Below, one piece after another: positions 1 to 7,299 of a stretch of 24,507 bases of DNA. Source of the stretch: Muribaculaceae bacterium (GTDB taxonomy: Bacteria; Bacteroidota; Bacteroidia; Bacteroidales; Muribaculaceae); assembly GCA_016292745.1 (NCBI GenBank), contig JAEDFO010000035.1, positions 1-24,507 on the forward strand, given 5' to 3'. The notes below the pieces were generated by a model. It was not told the DNA's origin. It worked only from the letters and a program-made list of their open reading frames with translations, and made no database searches. How positions within the stretch are numbered: position 1 is the first letter of the stretch; each line of letters begins with the position of its first letter. The translations under genes and the position numbers were made by a program.

Positions 1-3
1 AGT

Positions 4-139
4 ATCTCGGCAAAACAAATTCAAGTAAACTTGATTGTTTTGCACTCGATTTGCATATCTTTAGATAAGATAGGCTGCATCTCGGCAAAACAAATTCAAG
101 TAAACTTGATTGTTTTGCACTCGATTTGCACTATCTTTG
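4..139 (+). repeat. Two tandem copies of a palindromic promoter-bearing element
   Basis: A 52-base stretch at 4-55 is repeated exactly at 79-130, offset 75 bases. Each copy contains an inner imperfect palindrome (11-42 and 86-117) whose arms are CAAAACAA and TTGTTTTG, with an inner CAAG/CTTG pair around a TAAA loop. The complete second copy also has outer arms: AGATAG at 68-73 answers CTATCT at 131-136, and TGCA at 76-79 answers TGCA at 127-130. The whole 68-136 block can therefore fold into one long hairpin. The left outer arm of the first copy is cut by the window edge. The right end of copy two is a -7 box; in copy one the matching box is TATCTTTA, which lacks the final G. It looks like a dispersed MITE-like or regulatory repeat, but only its structure is visible here. 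Confidence 0.85.
109..139 (+). promoter_or_regulatory. Bacteroidetes-type promoter for the 202 gene
   Basis: The -7 box TATCTTTG lies at 132-139 and matches TAnnTTTG exactly. A TTG at 110-112 stands 19 bases upstream as a -33 element. It overlaps the right arm of the palindrome, so folding of the DNA or binding of a protein to the palindrome could affect it. The predicted start of transcription is near 146, leaving a leader of about 56 bases before the ATG at 202. The upstream repeat copy has a weaker version (TATCTTTA at 56-63, 18-base spacer). Confidence 0.7.
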
Positions 140-201
140 CACCAGATGGGACGCAGTAATTTCCCCCACCCATCCGTTATAGAATATAAACCTTAATTAC
201 G

Positions 202-1128
202 ATGAAACGAAAAGTATTGTCAATTGCAATTATGGCGTTTGCCTCGGTGGTCGCATGGTCGCAGCCGGCTGTGGTAAGTAGCCCATTGCGTGTGATGGAG
301 AGCGAGAGCGGGCTGCTTTCGCCTCAGTGGAGTCCCGACGGCCGATATATTGCCGCTGCGGGCGATGGATATCATGGAATTTATGTTTACAATTTGACCG
401 ACAAGTCGATAAGGCAAATATCGTCGGATGCCGGTGCGGGCTACCGTATGCAATGGACCGACGATGCTGCCAGAATAGTTGGCCGTACCTCGGTGATTGC
501 CGACGGAAAGCTGATGCACGAGGTAAAGGTCTGGAATGTGGCCGATGGCGTGGCAACCACTTTGCTCGCGCCCACCCGTGGCCTGAAAGGTTTCCCGATG
601 TGGAACGGAAACGATGAGCTCAGCGTACGCATTGCCGACGAGCGTCGTGCTCTCGGCATAAAAAGCACGCCGGAGGCCATCCCGGCTGAAACTGCGTATT
701 CAATTCTGGTTGAGGACCCCGCCGGTGCCGCATCGCGCATTGAATCGCTCAAAGAATATGCGGGCACGGTGATTATCAACCCATCGCTGTCGCCCGACGG
801 CATGAAGGTGGCATTTCAGGTACCTGGCCGCGGAATGATGGTGATGAATGCAGCCGATGGCTCAGATCTCGTTGGTCTGGGCAAAGGCCTTAACCCTACA
901 TGGACCCCTGACGGCAAATGGGTGGTGTATACCATCACCGCCGACGATGGTATGCGCATAACATCGTCGAAAGTGTGTGCCGTTAATGTGACCACTCGTG
1001 TTATCTGCGTGTTGCTCAACAATGCCTTGTTCATTCCGATGACCCCCTCGGTTAACCGTCAGGGCACAAGCATGGTGTTTGAGAACGAGGCTGACCGCTC
1101 AATATATACCGTTGACATAAAACTGTAA
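202..1128 (+). CDS. Secreted TolB-like beta-propeller protein (PD40 repeats)
   Basis: This 308-residue protein begins with a signal peptide (MKRKVLSIAIMAFASVVAWS), so it is exported to the periplasm or beyond. The mature part carries WD40-like PD40 motifs: SPQWSPDGRYIAA near residues 40-52, SLSPDGMKVAF near 195-207 and PTWTPDGKWVVY near 232-243. A weaker repeat near the C-terminus ends in SIYTVDIKL. These motifs are typical of TolB-type beta-propellers, which usually bind proteins or peptides. No catalytic domain follows, and the length suggests a short or incomplete propeller. The gene sits directly downstream of the palindromic promoter repeats and five bases before the broken gene at 1134, so the two were probably one operon. 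The exact binding partner cannot be told from the sequence. Confidence 0.8.
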   Translation: MKRKVLSIAIMAFASVVAWSQPAVVSSPLRVMESESGLLSPQWSPDGRYIAAAGDGYHGIYVYNLTDKSIRQISSDAGAGYRMQWTDDAARIVGRTSVIADGKLMHEVKVWNVADGVATTLLAPTRGLKGFPMWNGNDELSVRIADERRALGIKSTPEAIPAETAYSILVEDPAGAASRIESLKEYAGTVIINPSLSPDGMKVAFQVPGRGMMVMNAADGSDLVGLGKGLNPTWTPDGKWVVYTITADDGMRITSSKVCAVNVTTRVICVLLNNALFIPMTPSVNRQGTSMVFENEADRSIYTVDIKL

Positions 1129-1133
1129 TTGCC

Positions 1134-1768
1134 ATGAAAACATATATCATGCACATCATGGCAATAGCTATTGCTATGCCTTTGCTGGCTTCAGCTGCCG
1201 ATAAGTCAACCGGTTGGTCTGTGCCCGAACCTGACAGGCGTGATGCGAGTATCGACGCGCGGCAACATTGCCGACCGATGCTACTATGATGGCTCGTCAA
1301 CTCATGAGTATCAGGAGCCCTATCTGTCGGTGAATCGCCGCACAAACATGGCATCGTTGCTCAGTGAGGCCGGTTTCCACACCATTGCCGAACAGCAGAG
1401 TCGTAACCTGAACGATGACTACAAGAAGCTCGAAGCTGTGGCTGCAATGCAGTCGATTCTTAAGTATCGTGGAATGGAATTGCCCGATGTGGACCGACGA
1501 TTACACCCTGAAGGTATATCTGTCGAAATGTCAATATTCCACAACCTATACATTATATATAAAGGACGATGTGGCCAAGAACTCGCTCACAGGACAATTC
1601 CTCGACGGCGATGCCAGTGGAACTGAAGGTGCCGACGATAATGGGCTGGTGGATGTATATAACTTGCAAGGTATTATGGTTCGCAGCCAAGTGCCAAGCA
1701 ACGAAGCCACTCAAGGCCTCCCCGCTGGAATCTACATAGCCGGCCACCGCAAAATGATAGTGAAATAA
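1134..1768 (+). pseudogene. Frameshifted secreted protein with C-terminal sorting-type tail
   Basis: An ATG at 1134 opens a signal peptide (MKTYIMHIMAIAIAMPLLASA) but this frame ends at a TGA at 1287-1289. Coding continues in the next frame from about 1240 (YYDGSSTHEYQEPYLSVN, then a helical part ending KYRGMELPD near 1490). It changes frame again near 1490-1500 to WTDDYTLKVYL and runs to the TAA at 1766-1768. The last part, VYNLQGIMVRS followed by GLPAGIYIAGHRKMIVK, is the short beta-rich tail common at the ends of secreted Bacteroidales proteins and resembles type IX-like sorting domains. At least two frame changes are needed to read one protein, so the gene is probably dead or carries sequencing errors. 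I do not recognise the central domain. Confidence 0.75.
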
Positions 1769-1772
1769 CATC

Positions 1773-1816
1773 AAAAAAAGAAACGAGAGCGCCATAAGCG
1801 TTCTCGCTTCTTTTTT
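1773..1816. terminator. Bidirectional intrinsic terminator between the pseudogene and ssrA
   Basis: A 19-base-pair stem pairs 1774-1792 with 1798-1816 around the five-base loop CATAA, with one mismatch and one G-U pair. The outer six pairs are an A run on the left and a T run on the right. Either strand therefore yields a hairpin followed by U residues. It can end the plus-strand transcript from 202-1768 and the minus-strand tmRNA transcript, whose mature 3' CCA lies only two bases from the stem. Confidence 0.85.
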
Positions 1817-1817
1817 G

Positions 1818-2212
1818 TGGAGCTGGAGGGGATTGAACCCTCGTCCAAACGTGGAACTAATAAGTTTTCTACACGCTTAGTTGCGACTTGGTTTTCGGAA
1901 ACAGACAGGCACGCAACCACCAATCTGAAACTTAGCCTCTAAATCTCGGAGCGCACACGAGGCAAGTGAACCCCTATTTCCGAATTATCTGCACCACCTT
2001 ATCGAAACGTCTCGGAACCAGGCAATCGGGTGATGTCTCGTCTCTGCCACTGTGGCGGAGATTAAGCGTAATCTACTGTACTTCGATTATGCAGCGAGAG
2101 CGTAGTTAGTTTCGCCATTTGAATGTTCGATGTCTGAGATTATAGAGGAGAGCCATCATCCCTCTGCGTGCTTGCTTACCACCTCTACACGCTGTCAAAG
2201 CCAGTCAGCCCC
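1818..2212 (-). ncRNA. ssrA: Transfer-messenger RNA (tmRNA)
   Basis: Read on the minus strand, the RNA starts GGGGCTGACTGGCTTTGACA and ends with a T-arm-like GGTTCAATCCC followed by CTCCAGCTCCA. Its first seven bases pair with the last seven before CCA (one G-U pair), forming the alanine-type acceptor stem, and the CCA is encoded. The length is 395 bases, within the usual range for one-piece tmRNA. The tag frame GETNYALAA-stop is at 2087-2116. With SmpB (encoded at 9752) it rescues stalled ribosomes and tags the unfinished proteins for proteolysis. A short leader between the predicted transcription start and 2212 would be removed by RNase P. Confidence 0.97.
2087..2116 (-). other. tmRNA proteolysis-tag reading frame
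   Basis: The minus strand reads GGC GAA ACT AAC TAC GCT CTC GCT GCA TAA, giving GETNYALAA and a stop. After the alanine carried by charged tmRNA the full tag would be AGETNYALAA. The ending YALAA is the usual degradation signal of tmRNA tags, so this defines the resume codon (GGC, 2114-2116). Confidence 0.93.
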
Positions 2213-2229
2213 GTAAGTGGTCAGTGCTG

Positions 2230-2237
2230 CAAAGATA
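2230..2237 (-). promoter_or_regulatory. ssrA -7 promoter box
   Basis: The minus strand carries TATCTTTG, an exact TAnnTTTG box. Transcription would start near 2223, about ten bases before the mature tmRNA 5' end at 2212. No convincing -33 TTTG is found at the expected distance, so only the -7 element is called. Confidence 0.6.
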
Positions 2238-2423
2238 CGCATATTTTCGCAATTTGTGCATATCGATTGCCGAATATTTCGATATTAATTGCTTTTGCGG
2301 TAACTGATTATAGCCCATATCCACACTGAGGCGGCATATATGGCGAGGATAATGATGTTTTTCGGCATTGCTGTTGGTGTATTTTGTGAGATAAGTGCTA
2401 ATTTTGTCGATAAAAAGATAAGT

Positions 2424-3545
2424 ATGCGAACATTGTTTACAATAATGATTGCTGCACTGTGTTGCATTGGCATGAAACCGTGCACTTCGGCCATTGTGTC
2501 GGGGAAAATTACCAAGAGTGGCCGGGTGATGATGTGGAAGCATCGCGACACAGGCAAAGAAGACGGCAAGGTTGAGCGTATCGAAGCCCGTAATGGCCGA
2601 ATGGCATATGTGGCGGTCTACGATGCAATCGACCGGAAGAATCGTGAGGCTTGGGCTGGTATGAACACTGCCGGATTTGCAGTGATGAACACCGCTTCGT
2701 ATAATCTGAAGAACGACAAAGTGAAGGACAAGGATATGGATAAGGAGGGGCTGCTGATGACAGTCGCTCTGGGCACTTGCCGCACTGTCGACGATTTCGA
2801 ACGCTTGCTTAAGACTTATCATCGCCCTATGTGTGTGGAGGCTAATTTTGGTGTGGTCGATGCTCAAGGGAATGCTGCATATTTTGAAACAAACAATTAT
2901 TCCTACACCAGAATCAACCTTAGTGAAGCCGAAAACGGGGCGTTGGTGCGCACCAACTATTCCCATACTGGACGTGTCGACGAAGGTTACGGCTATATTC
3001 GTGAGGCAAATGCCAATTGCCTACTGGCTCCGCACATTGCCGCCCGCGACATCGTGCCCGCTACTTTCACCGAGGAACTGTCGCGCTCATTCTATCATTC
3101 ACTCATCGACCGTGATTTCTCGCAGATGGGGCTTCAGTGGATTGTCGACCAGGATTTTATCCCGCGTCGCAGTTCGGTGGCAACAATAGTGTTTGAAATA
3201 CCGGCTCCAGGAGAAGATCCTTCACTTGCGACAATGTGGATTGGCCTCGGTTATCCTCCGTGCAGCGAAATCAGGGCTGTGTGGTGCACTCCCGACGGTC
3301 TGCCTGATGAACTTCGTGGCACATTGCCTAACGGTCATTCGTCCTTGTGCGACCGCACTGTAGAGATGAAGCATAAGGTGTTTCCTATACAACGAGGCAA
3401 TGGCCAGTCGTATCTTAACATTTCATTGCTCTACAATGAACAAGGTACAGGATATTGCCAAATAATGAAACAAAAGAATCTGCTTTATTATCAAACAGTT
3501 TACGAAGAACTTGACCGCCGCCGTAAGGCTTTGGTCAATAAATAA
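2424..3545 (+). CDS. Secreted C45-type Ntn-hydrolase (carcinine hydrolase / isopenicillin-N acyltransferase family)
   Basis: The protein starts MRTLFTIMIAALCCIGMKP, a hydrophobic export signal, followed at once by Cys20 in CTSAIVSGKITKSGRVMMWK. A Cys-Thr-Ser start followed by a short strand, Gly-Lys and a later KHRDT is the hallmark of N-terminal-nucleophile amidases of the acyl-CoA:6-aminopenicillanate acyltransferase (peptidase C45) group. In that group the Cys is exposed by self-cleavage or signal removal and attacks an amide. GMNTAGFAVMNTASYN near residue 75-90 fits the Ntn core. At 373 residues the length is typical. I chose the ATG at 2424 because the open frame upstream encodes no plausible signal. 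A possible -7 box TAATTTTG lies at 2399-2406. The substrate is unknown; an acylated amino acid or peptide outside the cytoplasm is likely. It is 13 bases from the next gene. Confidence 0.8.
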   Translation: MRTLFTIMIAALCCIGMKPCTSAIVSGKITKSGRVMMWKHRDTGKEDGKVERIEARNGRMAYVAVYDAIDRKNREAWAGMNTAGFAVMNTASYNLKNDKVKDKDMDKEGLLMTVALGTCRTVDDFERLLKTYHRPMCVEANFGVVDAQGNAAYFETNNYSYTRINLSEAENGALVRTNYSHTGRVDEGYGYIREANANCLLAPHIAARDIVPATFTEELSRSFYHSLIDRDFSQMGLQWIVDQDFIPRRSSVATIVFEIPAPGEDPSLATMWIGLGYPPCSEIRAVWCTPDGLPDELRGTLPNGHSSLCDRTVEMKHKVFPIQRGNGQSYLNISLLYNEQGTGYCQIMKQKNLLYYQTVYEELDRRRKALVNK

Positions 3546-3558
3546 ATCCATAGAATAA

Positions 3559-3945
3559 ATGTTGACAAAATCACTTATTACGATAGGAATGCTGTTGGTG
3601 TCGAACGTATTCATGACATTTGCATGGTATGGACATCTTAAACTGCAGCAGACTGGCATCAGCACAAATTGGCCTCTGTATGTTGTAATCCTTTTTTCGT
3701 GGGCCATAGCTCTTGCGGAGTATTCATTCCAGATTCCAGCCAATAGAATCGGGTTTGTAGATAACGGAGGCCCTTTCACGCTGATGCAACTCAAGGTAAT
3801 ACAGGAGGCCATCACTTTAGTGGTATTCACCGTTTTCACCGTGGTGCTTTTCAAGGGTGAGTCGCTTCACTGGAATCATTTTGTAGCGTTTCTGCTCATC
3901 CTTTGTGCCGTATATTTTGCATTTCTCGACACCGGAAAGGCTTGA
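3559..3945 (+). CDS. DMT-superfamily small membrane protein (DUF486)
   Basis: The 128-residue protein has four predicted membrane helices: about residues 5-24, 39-57, 77-100 and 108-124. FAWYGHLKLQ after helix one, the central AEYSFQIPANRIG and QLKVIQEAITLVVF match the DUF486 family, which is related to the drug/metabolite transporter fold and close to small EamA/SMR-type proteins. The substrate is not known for this family. The start ATG at 3559 is 13 bases after the hydrolase stop, and the stop is two bases before the next ATG, so it is inside the operon. Confidence 0.85.
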   Translation: MLTKSLITIGMLLVSNVFMTFAWYGHLKLQQTGISTNWPLYVVILFSWAIALAEYSFQIPANRIGFVDNGGPFTLMQLKVIQEAITLVVFTVFTVVLFKGESLHWNHFVAFLLILCAVYFAFLDTGKA

Positions 3946-3947
3946 CA

Positions 3948-4436
3948 ATGTGTATGATACGCCTCGAATCGCATAAAATCACATCGGCCGAGTATCTGAA
4001 AATCCTTTATGGCCACATTGTCGAGGATTACTGGTTCCTGATTGCCTTGGTGGCGCTGACAATGATAGTGATGTCGGCTGTCGATATCCGTTGGCTTATT
4101 GTCACGTTGATGTGCGTGTTTGTGGTGGTTCCCATGATAATGTCGTATCTCTACATATGGCATGCTATGAAACCTCTTGTGCGCTTGTCGATATTGCCGA
4201 AGAGTGTGGTTATCGATGATTCGGCAATAACAATAGAGCCTGCCGACGAAGTCAGGCTGTCGCAGCTGGTACTGCCTTTCACCGACTTCTCGCGCTATCG
4301 AATTACCGATAAGTATCTATTATTGACTTTTTCGCAGAGCAAATATCTTTTTTTTGTAGTACCTTTGACTGTATTTAAGCCCGGACAGCTGTCTTTGGTT
4401 GAACAACGGTTGTCGGCGGCCATTAAAGCATATTGA
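3948..4436 (+). CDS. Small two-helix membrane protein, possibly YcxB-like
   Basis: The 162-residue protein has a short cytoplasmic N-terminus (KITSAEYLKILYGHIVEDYW) and two adjacent membrane helices near residues 30-48 and 50-70. A soluble C-terminal half is rich in beta strands (SVVIDDSAITIEP...LPFTDFSRYRITDKYLLLTF) and ends in a helix. Two helices followed by a PH-like beta domain is the layout of YcxB-like proteins; the match is by pattern only and the role is unknown. The ATG at 3948 lies two bases after the DUF486 stop. An in-frame ATG at 3954 is an alternative. The end reaches almost to the thioesterase start, implying translational coupling. Confidence 0.7.
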   Translation: MCMIRLESHKITSAEYLKILYGHIVEDYWFLIALVALTMIVMSAVDIRWLIVTLMCVFVVVPMIMSYLYIWHAMKPLVRLSILPKSVVIDDSAITIEPADEVRLSQLVLPFTDFSRYRITDKYLLLTFSQSKYLFFVVPLTVFKPGQLSLVEQRLSAAIKAY

Positions 4437-4438
4437 TT

Positions 4439-4870
4439 ATGGGCAACATTAACGACGATAAATATGTGTTCTCTCTTGAGATGAAGGTTCGCGACTATGA
4501 AGTGGATTGTGAGAATATAGTGAACAATGCCGTCTATCTTCATTATCTCGAGCACACACGTCATGAGTTTTGCAGTTGGGCTGGACTGTCGTTCAAAGAG
4601 ATGCACGACAGTGGTATCGACCCGGTGCTTAACAAGGTGGAAATTGAATATCGCACACCGTTGCGCAGCAACGATGTGATGGTGAGCAAATTGTGGGTTG
4701 AGATGCGCGGACCTCGGTTTGTGTTTCACCAGGACATATATAAGAAGGAAACGGGCCAGATGAGCGTAAAGGCAGTGGTTAGCTGTGTGTGTCTGGAAAA
4801 CGGGCGTCTTACCCGTGGCGAAATCCTTGCCGAAAAATTCAAGAAATACCTTTCCGGAGGTGATAAATGA
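4439..4870 (+). CDS. Hotdog-fold acyl-CoA thioesterase (4HBT / YbgC-FadM type)
   Basis: This 143-residue protein carries the 4-hydroxybenzoyl-CoA thioesterase signature RDYEVDCENIVNNAVYLHYL near residues 18-37. Asp23 is the likely catalytic acid and the NNA..Y..Y.E..R motif follows. VEIEYRTPLRSNDVM near 67-81 is the usual beta-strand region of the hotdog fold. It probably hydrolyses acyl-CoA or acyl-ACP thioesters in the cytoplasm; chain preference cannot be read. I use the ATG at 4439, though a TTG at 4433 in the same frame overlaps the upstream stop. Its last codons overlap the dprA start by four bases (ATGA at 4867), so the two are translationally coupled. Confidence 0.85.
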   Translation: MGNINDDKYVFSLEMKVRDYEVDCENIVNNAVYLHYLEHTRHEFCSWAGLSFKEMHDSGIDPVLNKVEIEYRTPLRSNDVMVSKLWVEMRGPRFVFHQDIYKKETGQMSVKAVVSCVCLENGRLTRGEILAEKFKKYLSGGDK

Positions 4871-5967
4871 CGAGTGAGTACGAAATAGCGTTTGCATTGG
4901 TGCGTGGCATGTCGGTCGACTTGGCACGTAAGATTCTCGATGTAGTGGAATCGGAGCAGAATTTCTTCGTGCTGAAGCAATCGGAACTCGAGGGTATAAT
5001 CGGAGCGAAGAATCGCATTCTTGAGTCGGCTTATCGTAATGAAATCCTTGAGAAAGCACGCCGCGAGATGGAATTTGTCAATGCAAATTCCATCGACCTT
5101 TACTATTTTCGCGATGCTGCCTTTCCACAACGTATGCTCGACGCTATCGATGCCCCAATATTGCTTTTCGGCAAAGGTCCAGTTAATCTCAATGCAGCAC
5201 GGCTTGTGAGTGTGGTAGGCACTCGCCATGCCACTCAATATGGCAAGGCCATTACCGACAAGATTATCGGTGAGCTTGCCGAGATGTATCCCGATGTGAT
5301 GATTGTCAGCGGATTGGCCTACGGAATCGATGTGGCAGCACACCGGGCTTCGCTGGCACATTCGGTTTCCACCATAGCTATCTTGGGCCATGGACTCAAT
5401 ACCATTTATCCTGCCACGCATCGTAGTGTGGCAGTGGATATGTTGCGCCACAATGGCGCTCTGTTGAGCGAATATACCTCGCAGGACGCTATACATCGCG
5501 GCAATTTCCTTGCCCGAAACCGTATTGTAGCAGCTATTTCCGATTGCACTCTGGTTGTGGAATCGGCTGTGAAGGGTGGGGCTATGGTGACCGCTTCCAT
5601 TGCCAACAGTTATAACCGCGATGTGTTGGCAGTGCCCGGTCGAGCCAACGACCCGTTCTCAATGGGGTGTAATGCTCTTATCCGCGACAATAAGGCCTCA
5701 CTGGTGACCTGTGCTGACGATATTGCCAACGTTATGCGCTGGCCGAAACCAAAACCCAAAGTTCCGGTCGAACAATCACTTTTCCCCGAATATACCGACG
5801 AGGAAAAGCTGATTATCGATTTCCTGACACAGCATGGCGAATGCCACGTTAACGACATTGCCTGCCATCTGAATGTGCCAATACATACGTTGCTCAGCCA
5901 ATTGGTTGACATGGAATTCAACGGCTATGTTAGGGCTGTGCCCGGTAGCCGATATACTCTTGCTTAG
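4867..5967 (+). CDS. dprA: DNA-processing protein DprA
   Basis: The 366-residue protein has the DprA layout: an N-terminal helical SAM/HhH-like part (1-75), a Rossmann-type domain and a C-terminal winged-helix domain (about 305-366, LIIDFLTQHGECHVNDIACHL). Rossmann marks include VVGTRHATQYG at 116-126, VSGLAYGIDVAAH at 147-159, ILGHGLNTIYP at 172-182 and FLARNRIVAAIS at 214-225. DprA binds single-stranded DNA and loads RecA during uptake of DNA by transformation, and it is present in many species not known to be competent. No other competence gene is visible in the window. Its start overlaps the thioesterase, and the antiporter gene begins three bases after its stop. Confidence 0.95.
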   Translation: MTSEYEIAFALVRGMSVDLARKILDVVESEQNFFVLKQSELEGIIGAKNRILESAYRNEILEKARREMEFVNANSIDLYYFRDAAFPQRMLDAIDAPILLFGKGPVNLNAARLVSVVGTRHATQYGKAITDKIIGELAEMYPDVMIVSGLAYGIDVAAHRASLAHSVSTIAILGHGLNTIYPATHRSVAVDMLRHNGALLSEYTSQDAIHRGNFLARNRIVAAISDCTLVVESAVKGGAMVTASIANSYNRDVLAVPGRANDPFSMGCNALIRDNKASLVTCADDIANVMRWPKPKPKVPVEQSLFPEYTDEEKLIIDFLTQHGECHVNDIACHLNVPIHTLLSQLVDMEFNGYVRAVPGSRYTLA

Positions 5968-5970
5968 ATT

Positions 5971-7275
5971 ATGACAACAAAATCCGACAATAATACCCTT
6001 GGCCTGTCGGCCGGAAAAGGATTGCTGGCGCTGTCGCCAATTCTTGTTTTTCTATTGGCATATCTTGGTGTGTCGATTGTATCGCACGACTTCTACAAGA
6101 TGCCTATTGCGGTGGCTTTCATCATTGCTGCCGTTTGGGCAGTGATAGTGTCGGCTGGCGACTTTACCAAGCGCATAAATGTGTTTTCTAAGGGAGCTGC
6201 CAATCCCGACATTCTGTTTATGGTGTGGATTTTCATCCTGGCCGGAGCCTTTGCCAGCCTGGCAAAGAGCATCGGTGCCATCGACGCCACTGTACAGCTG
6301 GCCCTGCATTATATGCCCGGAGGTTTTATTGTTGCCGGCTTGTTCATTGCCTCATGCATTATATCGATGGCTGTGGGCACCTCGGTGGGCACCGTTACAG
6401 CCATTGTGCCGTTGGCTTGCCAGATGTCGGCCGACACTGACATCTCCACTGCATATGCTGTGGCGGCGGTGTTGTGCGGTTCGTTTTTCGGCGATAATCT
6501 TTCGTTTATTTCCGATACTACGATTGCTGCCACACGTACACAGAACTGTAAGATGAACGATAAGTTTAAGGTGAACATATGGCTTGCCGGCCCTGCAGCA
6601 CTGGTGGTTATTGCCGTTTATCTTTTGCAGCACGAAGCGGGCACATATGTTGCCACATCGCTCGATGACCTTAACTATTGGCTCATCTTGCCATATATTA
6701 TTGTTATTGGCACTGCCATGGCAGGTGTGAATGTGGTAAAGGTGCTGCTGCTGGGCATCGCTTCGTGTCTGGCTATAGGTATGGCATTCGGCTCAGGAAT
6801 GATTGACATGTGCAGCTCGATGGGCGACGGAATTGATGGAATGGGACAGCTCATTACAGTTACTTTGCTTGCTGCCGGCCTGCTCGCCATAATCGAGTTT
6901 AATGGCGGCATAAGATATCTCATTCAGGTGATGACAAATAGGATAAATGGCAAGAAAGGTGCATATGCCACTGTGGGCAGTCTTGTTGCACTGGTGAATC
7001 TCTGCACTGCCAACAACACCATTGCCATTATCACCGTAGGTTCGTTGTCGAAGTCGATTTCCGACCGCTTTGCGCTCGATTCGCGTAAGGTGGCGAGTGT
7101 GCTCGACACCTGTTCGTGCATTATTCAGTGTATAATTCCTTATGGCGCTCAAATGCTGCTTGCCACTTCTCTCGCTGAGATTTCACCCATGGAACTTTAT
7201 CCGTATCTCTATTATCCTGAGGTACTGGCAATAGCAGTGGTGCTGTCGATTTTATTCAACCGACGCTCCCGCTAA
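5971..7275 (+). CDS. Na+/H+ antiporter, NhaC family
   Basis: The 434-residue protein has about eleven predicted membrane segments. Typical NhaC-family sequence is visible: DILFMVWIFILAGAFASLAK near 83-102, ISMAVGTSVGTVTAIVPL near 130-147 and GSFFGDNLSFISDTTIAA near 170-187. The latter contains the Gly-Asp-Asn and Ser-Asp-Thr-Thr residues conserved in the core. A second half-repeat has NLCTANNTIAIITVG near 346-360 and LDTCSCIIQCIIPYGAQ near 378-394. Family members exchange Na+ for H+, or in some cases swap organic acids such as malate and lactate, so the exact cargo is uncertain. It is the last gene of the plus-strand cluster and converges on the gene at 7300 with 24 bases between stops. Confidence 0.88.
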   Translation: MTTKSDNNTLGLSAGKGLLALSPILVFLLAYLGVSIVSHDFYKMPIAVAFIIAAVWAVIVSAGDFTKRINVFSKGAANPDILFMVWIFILAGAFASLAKSIGAIDATVQLALHYMPGGFIVAGLFIASCIISMAVGTSVGTVTAIVPLACQMSADTDISTAYAVAAVLCGSFFGDNLSFISDTTIAATRTQNCKMNDKFKVNIWLAGPAALVVIAVYLLQHEAGTYVATSLDDLNYWLILPYIIVIGTAMAGVNVVKVLLLGIASCLAIGMAFGSGMIDMCSSMGDGIDGMGQLITVTLLAAGLLAIIEFNGGIRYLIQVMTNRINGKKGAYATVGSLVALVNLCTANNTIAIITVGSLSKSISDRFALDSRKVASVLDTCSCIIQCIIPYGAQMLLATSLAEISPMELYPYLYYPEVLAIAVVLSILFNRRSR

Positions 7276-7299
7276 TATAAACTCGTGTGTGAGATTGAA

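Noticed and set aside
4..130. CRISPR array
   Set aside because: Only two copies are present, the repeat is 52 bases, the gap is 23 bases and it ends in a promoter; there are no cas genes nearby.
2205..2966. 253-codon open frame on the minus strand overlapping ssrA and the C45 gene
   Set aside because: It runs antisense to a clear secreted enzyme and into the tmRNA 5' end, and its protein is low-complexity His/Ser-rich without family motifs.
4867..5967. Competence or DNA-defence island around dprA
   Set aside because: Neighbours are a thioesterase, membrane proteins and an antiporter; no com genes, nucleases or mobile elements accompany it.
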